Assembly: GCA_002256245.1 (NCBI GenBank)
Contig: NKIU01000011.1
Span: forward strand, 1 to 64,000
Length of the DNA stretch: 64,000 bases
Direction: 5' to 3'
From: Pseudorhodobacter sp. PARRP1
Lineage (GTDB): Bacteria > Pseudomonadota > Alphaproteobacteria > Rhodobacterales > Rhodobacteraceae
Below, in pieces: positions 60,258 through 64,000 of the stretch (the first letter of the stretch is position 1; the number at the start of each line of letters is the position of its first letter). Under the pieces are notes generated by a model. The model worked only from the letters and a program-made list of their open reading frames with translations, was not told the DNA's origin and ran no database searches. The translations under genes and the position numbers were made by a program.

Positions 60258-61298
60258 TCAATTGCCCGACCAAGCCGCAAAACGTGTGTTCAGCGCGTCG
60301 ATGTTGGCAATCCAGAACGGCACATCCAACGGCAGCGATACCGCCACGTTCTCTGGCGCCGATGGCAGCGATTCCGCAAGAGCGGGGTCCAGCATGGTTT
60401 GCGCTTCGGTGACACCAACCCCGCCGCCCAGTTGCTCCGGCCATTTCACCTGCACAGCCGGACGGCTCATGAATTCCAGCAGCTTGTAGGCATTGTCGAG
60501 GTGGGGCGAATCTTTCATCACCACCCAGCTGTCGACAAGGAACATGCTGCCGTCATAGGTCAGCTTGAACTGAGTGCCATCGGTCTTGTTCGAATTGCCG
60601 ACGCGGGTGTGATAGGTTGTGGTCATTGCAACCTCGCCCGAGCCAAGCAGTTGCATCGGTTGGTTGCCGCTGGTCCACCAGACTATGCTGGGTTTCAACT
60701 CGTCCAGCTTGGCAAAGGCGCGGTCTACACCTTCCGGGGTGGCCAGAACTTTGTAGACATCCGCCTGCGGCACGCCATCGGCCATCAGCGCGAATTCAAG
60801 GTTCATCTTCGGGCCTTGCCGCATCGCCCGCTTGCCGGGGAACTTTTTCAAATCCCAGAAGTCGGCCCAGTTTTTCGGCCCATCGGTAAAGACCTTTGTG
60901 TCATAGGCCATCACCATCGAATAGATGTTGGCAGGGATGCCACAATCCGATGCAGTGCCGGGCAGGTATTTCTCGATGCCGCCAAGCTTTGCCGGGTCCA
61001 ACACCTGCAAGAAACCCTCCTCGCAGCCAATGGCCAACTCGTCGCCCTCAACCTCGATCACATCCCAAGTGTTGGCATCGCCACCCTCGGCTTTCGAGCG
61101 CAGCGCGCCGACGCCGCCATCCCAGCTGTCTTCGGCCAACGGCAAACCGCTTTCGGCCTTGAAGGGATCAAAGAATACCGTGCGCTGCGCGTCTTGGAAA
61201 ATACCGCCCCAAGATACCACGGTCAGATCGCGAGCAATTCCGGCAGTGGGAATCGCTGTCAGGGTCGCAAGCGCAGCCCAGTGTAGAACTTTTTTCAT
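60258..61298 (-). CDS. Polyamine-type ABC transporter binding protein 2 (PotD-like)
   Basis: A 346-residue exported protein. Signal peptide about residues 1-22 (VLHWAALATLTAIPTAGIA). Mature start RDLTVVSWGGIFQDAQRTVF is typical of PotD-type proteins, with TWDVIEVEGDEL, NIYSMVMAYDTKVF and NWADFWDLKKFPGKRAM. ATG 61298 has CAGGAG upstream; the longer frame has no RBS. Ligand unknown, probably an amine or amino-acid-like compound. Confidence 0.88.
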   Translation of the reverse strand: MKKVLHWAALATLTAIPTAGIARDLTVVSWGGIFQDAQRTVFFDPFKAESGLPLAEDSWDGGVGALRSKAEGGDANTWDVIEVEGDELAIGCEEGFLQVLDPAKLGGIEKYLPGTASDCGIPANIYSMVMAYDTKVFTDGPKNWADFWDLKKFPGKRAMRQGPKMNLEFALMADGVPQADVYKVLATPEGVDRAFAKLDELKPSIVWWTSGNQPMQLLGSGEVAMTTTYHTRVGNSNKTDGTQFKLTYDGSMFLVDSWVVMKDSPHLDNAYKLLEFMSRPAVQVKWPEQLGGGVGVTEAQTMLDPALAESLPSAPENVAVSLPLDVPFWIANIDALNTRFAAWSGN

Positions 61299-61391
61299 CT
61301 GATACTCCTGTTGAATGATCCGGTTTGGCCCGGTCTGCTTTTCCGCCACGGATGCGGCGGTCTTCTTGCCAAAGGCGGGCAAAATGCCGCC

Positions 61392-62510
61392 TCAAGTTTC
61401 GTTGTTCGCCCGCGTAAGAACCCGGCCCGAGGCGACTGTCATTTCCACCTGCACCACATCGCCCGGAGCAAGCGCCCGGCCATTTTCAGCATCGGCCTTC
61501 AACATCAGCCGCCCAATGCCATCTGCCTCCAGCACCACCCGGTTCTGATCGCCCAGATAAACCGTATCCAGCACGCGCGCCGAAACCCGCTGACAGCCCG
61601 GCTTGGCGGCATCTGTTGCAAGCCGCAAAGATTCCGGGCGCAGATTGAAGCTGACGCGCGCCGCCGTCTGGCACCAATCCTGTGAGGGCGCGCGCAAGGT
61701 CGCCCCACCCGCAAAGCGCACCACGACATCCCCCGCCTCACGCCCGACGATCTCACCGTCCAGCATGTTGTTCTCGCCGATGAACGAGGCCACAAACGGC
61801 GTTGCGGGCGCGCGATACAACTCTGACGGGCTGCCGATCTGTTCGATCCGGCCCTTGTTGAACACCGCCACACGGTCTGACAGCATCAGGGCTTCGGATT
61901 GATCATGCGTCACGAACACCATCGTGGTGCCAAGATCGCGATGCAGCGCCTTAAGTTCAGTCTGCAAATGCTCGCGCAGGTTCTTATCCAGCGCGCCCAA
62001 AGGTTCATCCAGCACGATCAGCTTCGGCTTGAAAATGATCGCCCGTGCCAAGGCGACGCGCTGTTGCTGGCCGCCCGAAAGCTGGATCGGGCGGCGATCG
62101 CCCATCGCCCCCAGATGCACCTGCTCTAGCGCCGCCCCCACACGCCGGGTGATTTCATCCCGCGCCACACCCCGCACCTTCAGCGGGAACGAAAGGTTTT
62201 CCCGCACCGTCATATGCGGAAACAGCGCGTAATTCTGAAACACCACTCCGATGTTGCGCTTGTGCGCGGGCAGGCGTTCAATGCGCTGGCCGTCCATCTC
62301 GATACTGCCCGAAGTCGGCGCTTCAAACCCCGCCAGCATCATCAAAGTGGTGGTTTTGCCAGAGCCTGACGGCCCCAGAAAGGTGATAAACTCGCCATTA
62401 AGGATATCGAGATCCAGCGAGGCGATGGCGGTATAGGTGCCGTAAACCTTCGATACCGCACGCAGGCGCACGATCGGCGTCGCATCGGCTTGGGTGCGGT
62501 TTTCGGTCAT
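61392..62510 (-). CDS. Polyamine-type ABC transporter ATPase 2 (PotA-like)
   Basis: A 372-residue ATPase: Walker [13 protein letters not shown] (about 46-57), signature [15 protein letters not shown], Walker [13 protein letters not shown], switch VTHDQSEAL, and a C-terminal TOBE domain ([11 protein letters not shown]). It overlaps the carboxymuconolactone decarboxylase gene by 4 bases, so importer and enzymes form one operon. This copy and the one at 11473-12534 are diverged, so the two importers are not a recent duplication. Confidence 0.9.
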   Translation of the reverse strand: MTENRTQADATPIVRLRAVSKVYGTYTAIASLDLDILNGEFITFLGPSGSGKTTTLMMLAGFEAPTSGSIEMDGQRIERLPAHKRNIGVVFQNYALFPHMTVRENLSFPLKVRGVARDEITRRVGAALEQVHLGAMGDRRPIQLSGGQQQRVALARAIIFKPKLIVLDEPLGALDKNLREHLQTELKALHRDLGTTMVFVTHDQSEALMLSDRVAVFNKGRIEQIGSPSELYRAPATPFVASFIGENNMLDGEIVGREAGDVVVRFAGGATLRAPSQDWCQTAARVSFNLRPESLRLATDAAKPGCQRVSARVLDTVYLGDQNRVVLEADGIGRLMLKADAENGRALAPGDVVQVEMTVASGRVLTRANNET

Positions 62511-62902
62511 GCTGTACCCGCCCCGGCGCTGTCTACTTCGGCAAACACCTCACGCGCCAACCGGAACGCCTCAACCCCGGCAGGAATGCCTGCGTAGATC
62601 GACAATTGGATCAAAGTATCCTTGATCTCGTCCTTGGTGCAGCCGTTGGTCAAAGCGCCCTTCAGATGCAGCTTGAACTCGTGCCCCCGGTTCAGAGTGC
62701 CCAGCATCACTAGATTGAGCAGGCTTTTATCCCGCCGCGACAATGCCGCACGCCCCCAGCCTGCCCCCCAGCAATATTCCGTCACCAGCTGCTGAAAATC
62801 GCGGTTGAAATCATCCGCCGCCTCAAGCGATTTTTCGACATAGGCGGCACCCAGCACCGCCTTACGGATCTCCAGGCCCTTTTCAAACATTACGTCCGAC
62901 AT
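62507..62902 (-). CDS. Carboxymuconolactone decarboxylase (PcaC-like)
   Basis: A 131-residue protein with the gamma-CMD pattern: DFQQLVTEYCWGAGWGRAAL, LLNLVMLGTLNRGHEFKLH with the catalytic His and Glu region, TNGCTKDEIKDTLIQLSIYA and GIPAGVEAFRLA. In the beta-ketoadipate pathway PcaC decarboxylates 4-carboxymuconolactone; relatives act on other lactones or keto acids. It shares its first base with the preceding FAH-family gene's end and overlaps the ATPase gene. Confidence 0.88.
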   Translation of the reverse strand: MSDVMFEKGLEIRKAVLGAAYVEKSLEAADDFNRDFQQLVTEYCWGAGWGRAALSRRDKSLLNLVMLGTLNRGHEFKLHLKGALTNGCTKDEIKDTLIQLSIYAGIPAGVEAFRLAREVFAEVDSAGAGTA

Positions 62903-63816
62903 CAGAGCCCCTTTTCCGCTATCACCGGATTGGTCAGAATCCCAATCCCCGGAATTTCCACCGTGATCAGATCACCGTCTTTCAGAAACAGCGGCGGCTT
63001 GCGCTTGAAACCAACCCCGGCGGGTGTGCCGGTAGGGATCAGATCGCCGGGTTCCAGATCAATGAAATCGGCGATATGCTCCAGAATGGTCGGGATATCG
63101 TAGATCATCGTGCTGGTATTGGCGCGCTGCTCGACACGACCATTCAACGTGGTGATGATCTCAAGGTTATGCGGATCGGCAATTTCATCCGCCGTAACAA
63201 TCATCGGGCCAAACGGGCCAGAGTGGCGGAAGTTCTTGCCCGCAGTGTATTGCGTCACCCGGAACTGATAGTCGCGCACCGTCACATCGTTGAAGATCGA
63301 ATAGCCGAACACATAATCCATCGCCTCGGCCTGCCCGATACGGCGGCCCTTGCTGTGCTTGCCGATGATGATCGCCAATTCACCTTCCCAATCCAGATTG
63401 TCCGAGACCGCAGGCACCACAATCGGCGCGCCATCAGCAACCAACGTGGCCGCAAAGCGCGCAAAAATGATTGGGATCGGCGAGATTTCCAGACCCGCCT
63501 CTTTGGCATGTTCGGCATAGTTGCGCGCCACACAGATGATCTTCGGCGGCCGCGCAATCGGCGGCAGCAGCGTGGCGCCATCCAGCGGAATGCTCAGCTC
63601 GGCAGGCGCATCCGCCGCCAAATCGACGACACGCCGCAGCGAAGACTCCAGCGCCTCAATATCATCAAAGAACGCTTCAATCCGCTCGGGCAGCAGTTGG
63701 ATCATTGCATCTTTGGCCTGAAACGCGGCAGATGCGCGGGCCAGATCGACGATACGGGTGCCGACGATGGCACCAAAACGGGGTTTGTCAGCGGCGCTGT
63801 AGCTTACGAGTTTCAT
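62902..63816 (-). CDS. Fumarylacetoacetate-hydrolase-family enzyme 2
   Basis: A 304-residue FAH-fold protein: IICVARNYAEHAKEAG, the metal-binding DWEGELAIIIGKHSKG, FGYSIFNDVTVRDYQ, SGPFGPMIVTADE and GDLIPTGTPAGVG. It is likely a hydrolase or decarboxylase of acylpyruvate-type acids. First gene of the importer-2 operon, divergent from the edge-truncated gene at 63936. Only distantly similar to the copy at 45751. Confidence 0.88.
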   Translation of the reverse strand: MKLVSYSAADKPRFGAIVGTRIVDLARASAAFQAKDAMIQLLPERIEAFFDDIEALESSLRRVVDLAADAPAELSIPLDGATLLPPIARPPKIICVARNYAEHAKEAGLEISPIPIIFARFAATLVADGAPIVVPAVSDNLDWEGELAIIIGKHSKGRRIGQAEAMDYVFGYSIFNDVTVRDYQFRVTQYTAGKNFRHSGPFGPMIVTADEIADPHNLEIITTLNGRVEQRANTSTMIYDIPTILEHIADFIDLEPGDLIPTGTPAGVGFKRKPPLFLKDGDLITVEIPGIGILTNPVIAEKGL

Positions 63817-63935
63817 ATTTTATCCGATATTCGTGTTTTTGTGTGCGATTTTAGAACAAACCTTCATCTAAGGGACTCGAATTTGCCCCTAAAACGCGCT
63901 ACTTGCAAAAGAGGCGATAAAGGCGAGGGCGGAAC

Positions 63936-64000
63936 ATGGCGGAAATATCCCTGACCGGAGATCAGATGCTGACGGCGCTTGAGATCGTCGCCAAAGAAGG
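63936..64000 (+). CDS. Probable IclR-type regulator, 5' end only
   Basis: The frame from ATG 63936 runs off the right edge after 21 codons (MAEISLTGDQMLTALEIVAK). The LTALEIVA pattern resembles the first helix of IclR winged-helix domains (family motif ALxILExLA), and the gene is divergent from the FAH/importer operon. Only 21 residues are available, so the call is tentative. Confidence 0.4.
   Translation, partial: MAEISLTGDQMLTALEIVAKE

Noticed and set aside
1..64000. CRISPR arrays, rRNA and tRNA genes
   Set aside because: I saw no regularly spaced repeats and no tRNA or rRNA sequence. The T-arm-like segment near 21670 is too short to be a tRNA.

Overview
The window looks like part of a large mobilisable replicon (plasmid or chromid) from an alphaproteobacterium, most probably of the Rhodobacteraceae/Roseobacter group. 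I infer this from the high-GC coding style, the mix of gene families (molybdenum hydroxylases, several ABC importers, GntR/IclR/TetR/LysR regulators) and the insertion-sequence types. This is a reading of the sequence alone; no database search was possible.

Layout. (1) 1-6.4 kb is a mobilisation/plasmid backbone: an edge-truncated gene, a small ribbon-helix-helix regulator with a palindromic operator, a non-coding stretch with an IncP-like nic sequence, two small relaxosome-type genes, an RK2-TraI-like MOBP relaxase, a DUF927 ATPase and a stand-alone WGR-domain protein. No type IV secretion genes are seen. (2) 6.4-8.7 kb is decayed DNA, with an internally deleted GMC oxidoreductase and a SIS-domain fragment. 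(3) 8.7-17.1 kb holds a polyamine-type ABC importer (minus strand) facing a TetR regulator, a YtcJ-like amidohydrolase, and an FAD monooxygenase between two DUF3237 proteins. (4) 17.4-22.1 kb is an insertion-sequence graveyard: an ISNCY remnant, an intact-looking IS30 element, an intact-looking IS3 element, two IS3 fragments and an ISKra4 fragment. (5) 22.1-30.7 kb holds a GMC oxidoreductase divergent from an operon with a TorT/RbsB-like binding protein, ribose-type ATPase and permease, two AhpD-fold proteins, an NTF2-like protein, a DoxX-like protein and an RraA-like aldolase, closed by a GntR regulator. (6) 30.8-41.0 kb is an eleven-gene minus-strand operon with two complete three-subunit molybdenum hydroxylases in mirrored gene order around an extradiol-type dioxygenase, plus cupin, YCII, RidA and CoxG-like genes. 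(7) 41.2-48.0 kb, divergent from it, is a Liv-type ABC importer followed by a fumarylacetoacetate-hydrolase-fold enzyme, DUF1330, nitroreductase and PACE efflux genes. (8) 48.0-51.1 kb has a secreted NTF2-like protein, a LysR regulator and an XdhC-type molybdenum-enzyme maturation factor. (9) 51.1-57.8 kb has a PuuC-like aldehyde dehydrogenase divergent from IclR, HAD hydrolase, omega-transaminase, phospholyase-like PLP enzyme and an APH-type kinase. (10) 57.8-63.8 kb is a second polyamine-type ABC importer in one operon with a fumarylacetoacetate-hydrolase-fold gene and a carboxymuconolactone decarboxylase, divergent from an edge-truncated, probably IclR-type regulator.

How it fits together (inference). 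This is accessory catabolic DNA with four different importers, each tied to its own enzymes. The best candidates for an undescribed system are two. One is the double molybdenum-hydroxylase / ring-cleavage operon with its divergent Liv importer, which looks like catabolism of an aromatic or N-heteroaromatic compound. The other is the kinase-phospholyase-transaminase-aldehyde dehydrogenase cluster, which looks like catabolism of an amino alcohol or polyamine through a phosphorylated intermediate.
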